In this document: positions 36,420-43,698 of the stretch, in pieces
Numbering within the stretch: the first letter of the stretch is position 1
Layout of the letters: every line of letters begins with the position of its first letter
Source: Bacteroidetes bacterium GWF2_41_31
Lineage (GTDB): Bacteria > Bacteroidota > Bacteroidia > Bacteroidales > F082
Direction of reading: 5' to 3'
NCBI GenBank assembly: GCA_001769215.1
Contig: MEOL01000032.1
Coordinates: forward strand, 173,203-237,202
DNA: 64,000 nucleotides
The notes under the pieces: generated by a model
The model's input: only the letters and a program-made list of their open reading frames with translations
Databases searched by the model: none
What the model was told of the DNA's origin: nothing
Program-made: the position numbers and the translations under genes

Positions 36420-36430
36420 GCTCAACTTGT

Positions 36431-36438
36431 TATCTTTG
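36431..36438 (+). promoter_or_regulatory. -7 promoter box for the M14 peptidase gene
   Basis: TATCTTTG, ending 16 bp before the ATG at 36455 and just after the fabH terminator. Confidence 0.55.
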
Positions 36439-36454
36439 AAACAAAAATTTCCAC

Positions 36455-38230
36455 ATGAAGTACGGAATCACCTTTTGGCTCATAGCCATTGTACTCGTCA
36501 CTTTCGGTCAGCAATCCGACTGGACAACCTATTTTGAAAAACATCAATACAACGGTACACCCAGGTATGATGAGACCATGGAATTTTGTCGCCGGTTAGC
36601 CCAAAATTCGCCCTTCATATCTTTGGATACCATGGGTATTTCGCCCCAGGGCAGACCAATCGTGGTAGTCATCATCGACAAAAACGGACATCATACGGAG
36701 GAGCGTGTTAAGCAATCAGGAAATGCTGTATTGCTTGTGCAAAGTGCTATTCATGCCGGTGAGCCCGACGGCAAAGATGCCATGTTGCAATGGTTGCGCG
36801 ACATGGTGGTTTATCAAAAGCATGTCGAATTGCTTAATCATGTGACCATCTTATGGATTCCTATTCTAAATGTTGACGGGCATGAACGCTATGGTGCTTA
36901 TTCACGCATCAACCAAAACGGCCCGGAAGAAATGGGCTGGCGGACCAATGCGCAAAACCTGAATCTGAACAGGGATTATATGAAAGCTGAAACCCCGGAA
37001 ATTCAATCATGGCTAAAACTTTTTAATCGATGGTTGCCCGACTTTTTTATCGATTGCCATACTACAGATGGTGCCGATTACCAATATCCCATTACCCACT
37101 CCATGGAAATTTACGGAAACATGGATCCGGGATTAACCGCCTGGCAAAGAGATACCTATTTACCTGTGATAGAAGCCAAAATGGAGAAATCAGGATTTCC
37201 TGTTTTTCAATATGTAAGTTTCAGGCGGTGGCACGATCCGCGCAGCGGACTGTATGCCACGGTGGCACTTCCCCGTTTGTCTGAAGGTTACACAGCCCTC
37301 CAAAACCGACCGGGGCTGCTCATCGAAACGCACATGCTAAAGCCCTATCGAATCAGGGTAGAGAGTACAGAAAGATTGATATTGGTCACGCTGGAAATGC
37401 TTAATAATGAATACCAAAACTTAAAGAAACTCAACCTTCAGGCAGATGAATTCAGCGCCAGCGAGGCTTTTAGAAAACTACCCCTGGCAATAGGCTTTAC
37501 TACCGATTTCAGCGACAGCGTCATGGTCGATTTTAAAGGAATTGACTACGATCGGGTGACCAGCGATTTAAGTGGCGGCGATTGGTTTAGATATGGCAAC
37601 ACGCCAACACTGTTTTCTCTGCCCATGTTCGATCAGGTAGTTTCAAACGAAACAGTTCAGTTACCGGAAGCATATATCGTCCCGCCACAGTGGTCATCAG
37701 TAATTGAAAAGCTTCGGCTACACGGGGTTGAATTCTACACCCTCAAAAATTCAGTTGAAACGGAAGTTAATTTGTACACCTTTTCTAATTATTCTTGGCA
37801 ACAGCAGCCAAGCGAAGGAAAACACCCGATGACCAAATTAACGCTAACTGAAAATACGAAGCGCATAAAATTTCCGGCAGGCTCTGTGGTAGTTCCTGTA
37901 AATCAACGAAGGGCCCGCGTCATTGCTAATATTCTCGAACCAAAAGCCTTCGATTCGTATGTTTATTGGGGATATTTTGATGCCATTACCGAGCAAAAAG
38001 AATATTCCGAAAGCTATTCCATGGAGACAATAGCCCGTCAGATGCTTACCGAAGATCCCAATTTGCAGGCGACTTTCGATCTTTGGAAACAAAATAATCC
38101 TGTTTTAAGCGAGAATTCCTATGCCATTTTAAACTGGTTTTATCAGCAATCGCCCTGGTGGGATCAGCAAAAAGATGTGTATCCCATTGGGAGAATCATG
38201 AGTAAATCACAGATTCCCAATGCAGAATAA
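36455..38230 (+). CDS. M14-family zinc carboxypeptidase
   Basis: The 591-residue exported protein has a signal peptide (about 1-19, ending VTFGQQ). Zinc ligands lie in AIHAGEPDG (H and E of HxxE, about 97-105) and in FIDCHTTDG (H, about 199-207), and the general base glutamate lies in LIETHMLKPY. NVDGHERYG and NLNLNRDYMKAETPE match the substrate-binding part of M14. It removes C-terminal residues or cleaves peptide amides in the periplasm. The C-terminal 250 residues have no clear relative and could be a Bacteroidota-specific extension. Confidence 0.88.
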   Translation: MKYGITFWLIAIVLVTFGQQSDWTTYFEKHQYNGTPRYDETMEFCRRLAQNSPFISLDTMGISPQGRPIVVVIIDKNGHHTEERVKQSGNAVLLVQSAIHAGEPDGKDAMLQWLRDMVVYQKHVELLNHVTILWIPILNVDGHERYGAYSRINQNGPEEMGWRTNAQNLNLNRDYMKAETPEIQSWLKLFNRWLPDFFIDCHTTDGADYQYPITHSMEIYGNMDPGLTAWQRDTYLPVIEAKMEKSGFPVFQYVSFRRWHDPRSGLYATVALPRLSEGYTALQNRPGLLIETHMLKPYRIRVESTERLILVTLEMLNNEYQNLKKLNLQADEFSASEAFRKLPLAIGFTTDFSDSVMVDFKGIDYDRVTSDLSGGDWFRYGNTPTLFSLPMFDQVVSNETVQLPEAYIVPPQWSSVIEKLRLHGVEFYTLKNSVETEVNLYTFSNYSWQQQPSEGKHPMTKLTLTENTKRIKFPAGSVVVPVNQRRARVIANILEPKAFDSYVYWGYFDAITEQKEYSESYSMETIARQMLTEDPNLQATFDLWKQNNPVLSENSYAILNWFYQQSPWWDQQKDVYPIGRIMSKSQIPNAE

Positions 38231-38296
38231 TTATTCAAAATAAAATGGTCGTCCTCTTTTTATTGTATTTTAGCGTTTAAATAAAGCCCAATTCTT

Positions 38297-39949
38297 ATGA
38301 TATCAAAACGCTTTTCCGAATTTCTGGTTGAAGGAATAAAACATAACTGGAATACAAAAGCCCTCTCCGACTACAAAGGAACCAAGCTTAGTTACCGGGA
38401 CATTGCCAAGAGAATTGCCATCATCCAATTCGTTTTTGAGGCTGCCGGTATGAAAAAGGGAGACAAGGTGGCATTGGTAGGAAAAAATTCGGCGCATTGG
38501 GGAGTGGTATATCTGGCGAGCGTTCTATCCGAAATGGTGATCGTCCCCATCCTGCCTGACTTCAAAGTGGAAGCTGTTGAGCACATCATTAACCATTCAG
38601 AATCGCGTTTGTTATTTGCTTCTGAACAGATGCGAAATGCAATCAAAGCCAACAACATCCCCGGCATTGAAGCAATATTCTCAATCGAAGATCTGGACGT
38701 TGTAAACACTGACAACGAATCCATTATGAAAGCCTGTTCAGATAAGGAATCCTTATTTAAAAAGAAATATCCCAATGGATTTTCGGCAGAGGCCTTTGTA
38801 ATCGATCCGATCGACAACAGTAAAATCGCTGTAATAAGCTATACATCAGGGACCAGCGGCAGGTCAAAAGGAGTGATGCTGTCGCACAACAGCCTGGCCG
38901 CCAACATGCAATTTGCGCAACGCAACATGCCCTTAAAGGCCGGGGACGATATCGTGTCGTTTTTGCCTTTGGCACATGCTTTTGGGTGTGCCTTTGAGTT
39001 TTTATTCCCTTTCACTTTGGGTTGCCACATCACTTTTCTTACAAAAACACCCTCCCCTCAAATCATCATGCAAGCATTTAAGGTCGTCCGTCCACGGTTG
39101 ATTTTATCTGTTCCATTGGTGATCGAAAAAATCTACAAAAAGCAAATTGTCCCCTTGTTAGAAAAAAAATCCATCAGAATGATGATGAAGATTCCCGGGG
39201 TTAACCAACTGCTTTATTTCAAAATCAGAAGGAAACTGGTAAAGGTCTTTGGAGGTAATTTTACTGAACTGGTAGTTGGGGGAGCAGCTTTAAACCGTGA
39301 AACAGAGAGTTTTTTTAGAAAAATTGGTTTTCCTTTTACGGTTGGATATGGCATGACCGAGTGTGGCCCGCTGATCAGCTACACTGGTTGGAAAACATTT
39401 AAACTTGAATCGGCAGGAAAGACCGTTGATACCATGGAAGCACGCATTGATTCAGAAGATCCGCAACACATTGAAGGAGAAATTCTGGTAAAAGGTGAAA
39501 ACGTGATGAATGGGTATTTTAAAAACCAAAAAGCTACTGATGAAGTACTCGAAAAAGATGGATACCTTCATACAGGCGATATGGGCCTTATTGACCAGGA
39601 CGGAATGATTTTTATCAAAGGGCGTGTTAAAAACATGATTTTGGGTGCGTCCGGACAGAATATCTATCCCGAAGAAATCGAATCAGTGATTAACACCCGT
39701 CAGCTAGTGCTTGAAAGTGTAGTGGTAGAAGAGAACGGTAAAATTGTCGCGATGGTGGTTCCTGACCTGGAGGTGATGCGTGCGCGTAGATTAAGTAAGG
39801 AGAGACTGCCCGGGATTTTTGAATTTTACAGAAAAGAAACCAACAAGAAACTTCCTGTTTATATGCAGGTTTCAAAGTTCATCATACACGAAGATGAATT
39901 TGAGAAAACCCCAAAAAAGAGCATTAAAAGGTATATGTATGTGGATTAG
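38297..39949 (+). CDS. AMP-dependent acyl-CoA synthetase (long-chain fatty acid-CoA ligase type)
   Basis: The 550-residue adenylate-forming enzyme has the P-loop-like ISYTSGTSGRSKGVMLSH (about 176-193), a later GYGMTECGP (about 350-358) and YLHTGDMGLIDQDG (about 426-439), all landmarks of the superfamily, plus the hinge KGRVKNMIL and the C-terminal lysine in TPKKSIKRY. It activates a carboxylic acid with ATP and transfers it to CoA. The substrate is probably a fatty acid but cannot be fixed from motifs. It is a single gene 66 bp after the M14 peptidase. Confidence 0.9.
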   Translation: MISKRFSEFLVEGIKHNWNTKALSDYKGTKLSYRDIAKRIAIIQFVFEAAGMKKGDKVALVGKNSAHWGVVYLASVLSEMVIVPILPDFKVEAVEHIINHSESRLLFASEQMRNAIKANNIPGIEAIFSIEDLDVVNTDNESIMKACSDKESLFKKKYPNGFSAEAFVIDPIDNSKIAVISYTSGTSGRSKGVMLSHNSLAANMQFAQRNMPLKAGDDIVSFLPLAHAFGCAFEFLFPFTLGCHITFLTKTPSPQIIMQAFKVVRPRLILSVPLVIEKIYKKQIVPLLEKKSIRMMMKIPGVNQLLYFKIRRKLVKVFGGNFTELVVGGAALNRETESFFRKIGFPFTVGYGMTECGPLISYTGWKTFKLESAGKTVDTMEARIDSEDPQHIEGEILVKGENVMNGYFKNQKATDEVLEKDGYLHTGDMGLIDQDGMIFIKGRVKNMILGASGQNIYPEEIESVINTRQLVLESVVVEENGKIVAMVVPDLEVMRARRLSKERLPGIFEFYRKETNKKLPVYMQVSKFIIHEDEFEKTPKKSIKRYMYVD

Positions 39950-39970
39950 GGGAGGGGAAGTTAAAAGTTA

Positions 39971-40028
39971 CCTGCCTGCCGGATTTCCTGCCGGTTTACC
40001 TGCCGAAGGCATGGAGGCATGGTAGGCG
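39971..40028. repeat. CCTGCC-rich intergenic repeat
   Basis: Several CCTGCC/CCGG units (CCTGCCTGCCGG, CCTGCCGG, CCTGCCGAAGG) occur in about 58 bp after the acyl-CoA synthetase, ending in GGCATGGAGGCATGGTAGG. A related short unit occurs at 63892-63908. Such GC-rich clusters differ sharply from the flanking DNA and are common between genes in this phylum. Confidence 0.6.
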
Positions 40029-40058
40029 TTCTATTCTTTGATCCTTTGATTTATCAAC

Positions 40059-40901
40059 TTACAAAGTAATTTCAATCCAATGGCGGCCATCAAAAAACAG
40101 GGTGGTTTTAAATCCATAATCCAGTAAATGTTGACGGGCTTCGGCAAAACCCAGATTTAATTCTTCGGGCAAATGCGCATCGGAGCTAATGATGATCGGG
40201 ATTTTCAACTGTTGTACTTTTATAAGCGTACTTTGGTCGGGGAAATAGCTGTCGGCACGTTTTTTATAGATTCCCCTGGTATTCACCTCTACAATCAGTG
40301 ATTTTTCTTTGATCAAATCCAGCGTCTCATCCACCAGATCCTGAACCCAGCTATCTTCCGGATTAAAAAACCTGCCCGCATTGTGCATTTTTATCTTGTC
40401 AAGATGACCTACCACGTCAAACACCTGGCTTTCTATCATTTGGTTCATCTGACGATAATATTGCGTAACTCCTTTGCGGATATCACCACCAAAAAACTGA
40501 TCCAGGCCATCATCATATTTTTGCCGCTCCGAGCCATCGATAAACCATAAATCGTCCGAACTTTCTGGTTTCACAAGATGAACAGAACCAATACTGTAGG
40601 CCAGTTGGAGCCTTTCTGATACAGAGGAAAAATCTTCCGTTGCACCGGGAATAAAATCCTGTTCCAATGCCCGGTAAAGTTTTATTTGATCGGCATACTT
40701 TCCAATTAACCGGTTTGTCTCGTCCATGTATTCCTGTTCCCGCTGTTGTGGAAGCGCATAATACGTTTCAAACGGAAGGGGTGAATGTTCAGTAAATCCC
40801 ATGGCCACAAAACCCAGTTCGATGGCTTGTTTAACATACTCTTCAGGTGGCATTTTACCATCTGAAAATAAAGAGTGTTGGTGAAAATTAAAGTTGATCA
40901 T
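40059..40901 (-). CDS. PHP-domain histidinol-phosphatase (HisJ-like)
   Basis: The 280-residue PHP hydrolase has an N-terminal FNFHQHSLFSDGKMPPEEYV motif (H6, H8 metal ligands), FTEHSPLPF (E38, H39), SIGSVHL (H), VVGHLDK and the final SSDAHLPEEL motif. It removes phosphate from L-histidinol phosphate, the eighth step of histidine synthesis, or from a related phosphate ester. No other his genes are nearby, so the specific substrate is only inferred. The gene has its own -7 box at 40921-40928. Confidence 0.87.
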   Translation of the reverse strand: MINFNFHQHSLFSDGKMPPEEYVKQAIELGFVAMGFTEHSPLPFETYYALPQQREQEYMDETNRLIGKYADQIKLYRALEQDFIPGATEDFSSVSERLQLAYSIGSVHLVKPESSDDLWFIDGSERQKYDDGLDQFFGGDIRKGVTQYYRQMNQMIESQVFDVVGHLDKIKMHNAGRFFNPEDSWVQDLVDETLDLIKEKSLIVEVNTRGIYKKRADSYFPDQSTLIKVQQLKIPIIISSDAHLPEELNLGFAEARQHLLDYGFKTTLFFDGRHWIEITL

Positions 40902-40920
40902 CCGCTATAATTCTGACCGG

Positions 40921-40928
40921 CAAAAGTA
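40921..40928 (-). promoter_or_regulatory. -7 promoter box for the PHP phosphatase gene
   Basis: Minus-strand TACTTTTG, ending 19 bp before the ATG at 40901. Confidence 0.55.
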
Positions 40929-41083
40929 GCTGTTTTAATCCTGATTTTCAATGATCTTACCATTACTAAGCAATTCATACTTCCAACCAAGGGCTACCAC
41001 CCATGACCCCCGTTTAATAATTAAGTTGGTTTTGCAAATAAAAGTTTACCGAATTATTGCCTACTGGCGATAAATGAATTAAT

Positions 41084-41112
41084 TTGGCTGCAAATAACCA
41101 ACAATACTTTTG
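41084..41112 (+). promoter_or_regulatory. Full promoter (TTG, 18-bp spacer, TACTTTTG) directly before a start codon
   Basis: TTG at 41084-41086 and TACTTTTG at 41105-41112 match both elements with an 18-bp spacer. The box ends only 4 bp before the ATG at 41117, so the transcript may begin at or next to the start codon. The TTG was read as a start codon in the longer frame, which this promoter rules out. Confidence 0.65.
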
Positions 41113-41116
41113 TAGA

Positions 41117-41320
41117 ATGAGCAAGGTAAATACCGACATTAAATGCGACATTTGTCCTATCAAGGCAAAATACGACACCAATCCAAAATCGCTTGTCGGA
41201 AGGTTTTGGAGGTGGCACATTAATTTTTGTCCGGGTTGGAAAGCCTATATGAAATCAATGTCATCAGACGATCGCAAAGCTATTGCCACCCATTACAATC
41301 AGAAAAAATACCTGGCTTAG
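41117..41320 (+). CDS. Small conserved-type protein with a CxxC pair
   Basis: The 67-residue basic protein contains C10 and C13 (IKCDICPIKAKYD), a third cysteine C38 in HINFCPGWKAY and an aromatic cluster RFWRWH at 29-34. Three cysteines around such a core suggest metal binding or a redox-sensitive fold. I believe small proteins like this occur in other Bacteroidota but cannot name a domain. It stands alone, possibly on a leaderless transcript, before a long hairpin and gltX. Confidence 0.7.
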   Translation: MSKVNTDIKCDICPIKAKYDTNPKSLVGRFWRWHINFCPGWKAYMKSMSSDDRKAIATHYNQKKYLA

Positions 41321-41350
41321 TTGGCGTTTGCGAGAATAACTCACAAATTT

Positions 41351-41405
41351 GATTTTCAACAGTTTGTTTACCCCTAACCCTAAAGGGAGCAAACTGTTGA
41401 AAATC
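41351..41405. repeat. 16-bp perfect inverted repeat with CCCTAA-rich loop
   Basis: GATTTTCAACAGTTTG (41351-41366) is exactly complementary to 41390-41405. The 23-nt loop contains CCCCTAACCCTAAAGGG, itself partly self-complementary. No T run follows, so it is not a standard terminator. It lies 30 bp after the small gene and 120 bp before the gltX promoter. Confidence 0.85.
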
Positions 41406-41526
41406 ACAACTCACTTTAGGAACGAGATTCATTCTGATATTCAACAAAGGAAGTTTAATTGCAAGCACTGGTTACACTTTCACATGCTTAGCGAAACATC
41501 ATGCGTTATTAAACTGGCTTATTCCC

Positions 41527-41534
41527 TATCTTTG
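41527..41534 (+). promoter_or_regulatory. -7 promoter box for gltX-folB-CWC
   Basis: TATCTTTG, ending 17 bp before the ATG at 41552. Confidence 0.6.
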
Positions 41535-41551
41535 CACCGAAAATTGAAGGT

Positions 41552-43084
41552 ATGAGCCAGAAAAATATCCGGGTACGTTTTGCACCCAGCCCAACAGGTC
41601 CTCTGCACATTGGAGGTGTGCGAACCGCATTGTACAACTATTTATTTGCCAAACACCTGGGCGGCAAATTTATTCTTCGTATCGAAGATACCGATCAAAC
41701 TCGCTTTGTACCCGGAGCACAGGAATATATAGTAGAATCGTTTCGCTGGTGCGGAATTGAATTTGATGAAGGCGTTACCAAAGGTGGCCCGTTTGGTCCA
41801 TATATCCAATCGGAACGTCAGGAAATCTATCAGCAATACAGCGAAAAACTTCTCAATTCGGGTCATGCTTACTATGCCTTCGATACGCCCGAAGCACTGG
41901 ACGACCTAAGGAAAGAGTTTGAAGCAGAAAAAAAGACTTTTACCTACAATGCCGAAGTACGTGGAAAACTACACAACTCGCTCAATATGAGCAGAGAGGA
42001 AGTAGCTAACTTGTTGAAAAAAGAGTTTCCTTACGTGGTGCGTTTTGCCATGCCCGAAGACAGGATTGTGGTGATGAACGACCTCATTCGTGGCCAGGTA
42101 GAAGTGAACACCAAGGTACTTGACGATAAAGTGCTGTTCAAATCGGATGGCATGCCCACCTATCATTTGGCAAACATTGTAGACGATCATTTGATGGAAA
42201 TCAGTCATGTAATCCGTGGCGAGGAATGGCTCCCCTCGTTGCCATTGCACGTGTTACTTTACGAAGCTTTAGGATGGGAAGCGCCTGAATTTGCCCACCT
42301 TCCCTTGTTGTTAAAACCTGAAGGCAATGGGAAATTGAGCAAACGCGATGGCGACAGGCTGGGTTTTCCTGTTTTTCCATTGGCATGGAATGATCCCAAA
42401 TCGGGTGAAATTTCCAGGGGATACCGCGAGGACGGCTATTTCCCTGAAGCCTTCATCAATATGCTGGCGTTGTTGGGATGGAATCCTGGCACTGAACAAG
42501 AAGTATTCTCGATGGACGAGTTGGCTAAAGTATTTTCCATCGATCGGGTTGGAAAATCCGGTTCTAAATTTGATCCGGGCAAAGCTGCCTGGTTCAATCA
42601 CCAATATCTGATACAAAAAAGCAACGAGGAACTGGCCGGACATTTTATGCCCATTCTGCAACAAAAGGGCTTTCTGGCCGAGACAGAATTTGTTGAGAAA
42701 GTAGTTAGTCTTGTAAAAGAACGGGTTAACTTCGTGAGCGAATTTTGGGACCAGTCGAATTTCTTCTTCATCACACCGGAAACCTTCGATCCACTGGCGG
42801 TAAAAAAACGGTGGAAGGCCGATTCGTATCAGCAAATGACGGAGTTAAAAACATTGTTGTCAAAAGTAGATGACTTTAGCGCTTCCCACCTGGAAGACAT
42901 CACCAAGGCATGGCTTGAAGAAATGAAGTATGGCATGGGCGCTGTGATGAATGCTTTCAGGATCATTGTCGTTGGCGAATTAAAAGGCCCTCATTTATTT
43001 GATATCATCGCCCTGATAGGGCAGGAAGAAACCCTCAACCGGCTGGAGCGCGGGCTGCATGAACTGGGTGAAATAAGCGCTTAA
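41552..43084 (+). CDS. gltX: Glutamate-tRNA ligase
   Basis: The 510-residue class I synthetase has HIGG at 19-22 (in [11 protein letters not shown]), RIEDTDQTR at about 43-51 and the KMSKS-like GKLSKRDGD at about 258-266. The C-terminal helical anticodon-binding domain covers about 340-505. It charges tRNA-Glu with glutamate using ATP. The next gene, folB, begins 2 bp after the stop. Confidence 0.97.
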   Translation: MSQKNIRVRFAPSPTGPLHIGGVRTALYNYLFAKHLGGKFILRIEDTDQTRFVPGAQEYIVESFRWCGIEFDEGVTKGGPFGPYIQSERQEIYQQYSEKLLNSGHAYYAFDTPEALDDLRKEFEAEKKTFTYNAEVRGKLHNSLNMSREEVANLLKKEFPYVVRFAMPEDRIVVMNDLIRGQVEVNTKVLDDKVLFKSDGMPTYHLANIVDDHLMEISHVIRGEEWLPSLPLHVLLYEALGWEAPEFAHLPLLLKPEGNGKLSKRDGDRLGFPVFPLAWNDPKSGEISRGYREDGYFPEAFINMLALLGWNPGTEQEVFSMDELAKVFSIDRVGKSGSKFDPGKAAWFNHQYLIQKSNEELAGHFMPILQQKGFLAETEFVEKVVSLVKERVNFVSEFWDQSNFFFITPETFDPLAVKKRWKADSYQQMTELKTLLSKVDDFSASHLEDITKAWLEEMKYGMGAVMNAFRIIVVGELKGPHLFDIIALIGQEETLNRLERGLHELGEISA

Positions 43085-43086
43085 CA

Positions 43087-43446
43087 ATGAAAAATATGTC
43101 AATCATCTCAATTGAAGGCATGGAATTTTTCGCTTATCATGGTTGTTTTAAAGAAGAACAGGTGATAGGTACTAAATTCCGGGTGGATGTATTTTTAAAA
43201 GTAGATACCACCCTGGCAGAGCAAACCGACCACCTCCACGACACGGTGAATTATCAAGCTGTTTACCGGTTTGTAAAAGAAGAGATGCAGGTCAGTTCAA
43301 AGTTGCTTGAACACGTAGGGCGTAGAATACTTGACCGCATTAAAACGGAATTTCCAACGGTGGTGGATGCCCGGTTAAAAATCCGCAAGCTCAACCCACC
43401 ATTGGGTGGGAAAATGGAATTTGTAAGTGTTGAATTGGAGGCCTGA
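43087..43446 (+). CDS. folB: Dihydroneopterin aldolase
   Basis: The 119-residue protein matches FolB: GMEFFAYHGCFKEEQVIGTKFRVDVFL at about 10-36 with the catalytic-site tyrosine and glutamate, DTVNYQAVYRFVKEEM at about 55-70 and the conserved lysine near IRKLNPPLGGK at about 99-109. It converts dihydroneopterin to hydroxymethyl-dihydropterin in folate synthesis. It is co-transcribed with gltX (2 bp gap); a second ATG at 43096 is possible. Confidence 0.93.
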   Translation: MKNMSIISIEGMEFFAYHGCFKEEQVIGTKFRVDVFLKVDTTLAEQTDHLHDTVNYQAVYRFVKEEMQVSSKLLEHVGRRILDRIKTEFPTVVDARLKIRKLNPPLGGKMEFVSVELEA

Positions 43447-43450
43447 TCTG

Positions 43451-43654
43451 ATGGAGAAGAAACAAGTGCTGATAGCAAAAGATACCTGTCCCCGTTGCGG
43501 GAGAGAGTTTTACTGTGGTAAATCAGGAAAATGCTGGTGCTATGAGGTGAGTGTTTCTGCCGAAACCCAGGAAGCCATCAACAAAAAATATGACACCTGT
43601 TTGTGCCCCGATTGTTTAAAATCGCTGAGTGAAAATCCCGGGCAAATAATATAG
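43451..43654 (+). CDS. Cysteine-rich CWC-family protein
   Basis: The 67-residue protein has eight cysteines: C13, C16, C22, C28, C30, C50, C52 and C55. It shows the CWC signature (CPRCGREFYCGKSGKCWC), suggesting one or two bound zinc ions or a metal-thiolate cluster. The frame extends back to 43427, overlapping folB, but the ATG at 43451, 4 bp after the folB stop, is the better start. Function is unknown; it is the third gene of the gltX operon. Confidence 0.85.
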   Translation: MEKKQVLIAKDTCPRCGREFYCGKSGKCWCYEVSVSAETQEAINKKYDTCLCPDCLKSLSENPGQII

Positions 43655-43690
43655 TCTTTGAGCAAACCCACCGGGTTTGCCCAAAGACTA
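43652..43690. terminator. Long hairpin between convergent genes (bidirectional terminator candidate)
   Basis: An outer 9-bp stem TAGTCTTTG/CAAAGACTA and an inner 7-bp stem CAAACCC/GGGTTTG are separated by a 2x2 internal mismatch, with a 3-nt loop. It sits between the stops at 43654 (plus) and 43699 (minus). The T runs are weak. Confidence 0.6.
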
Positions 43691-43698
43691 ACCTGCCA

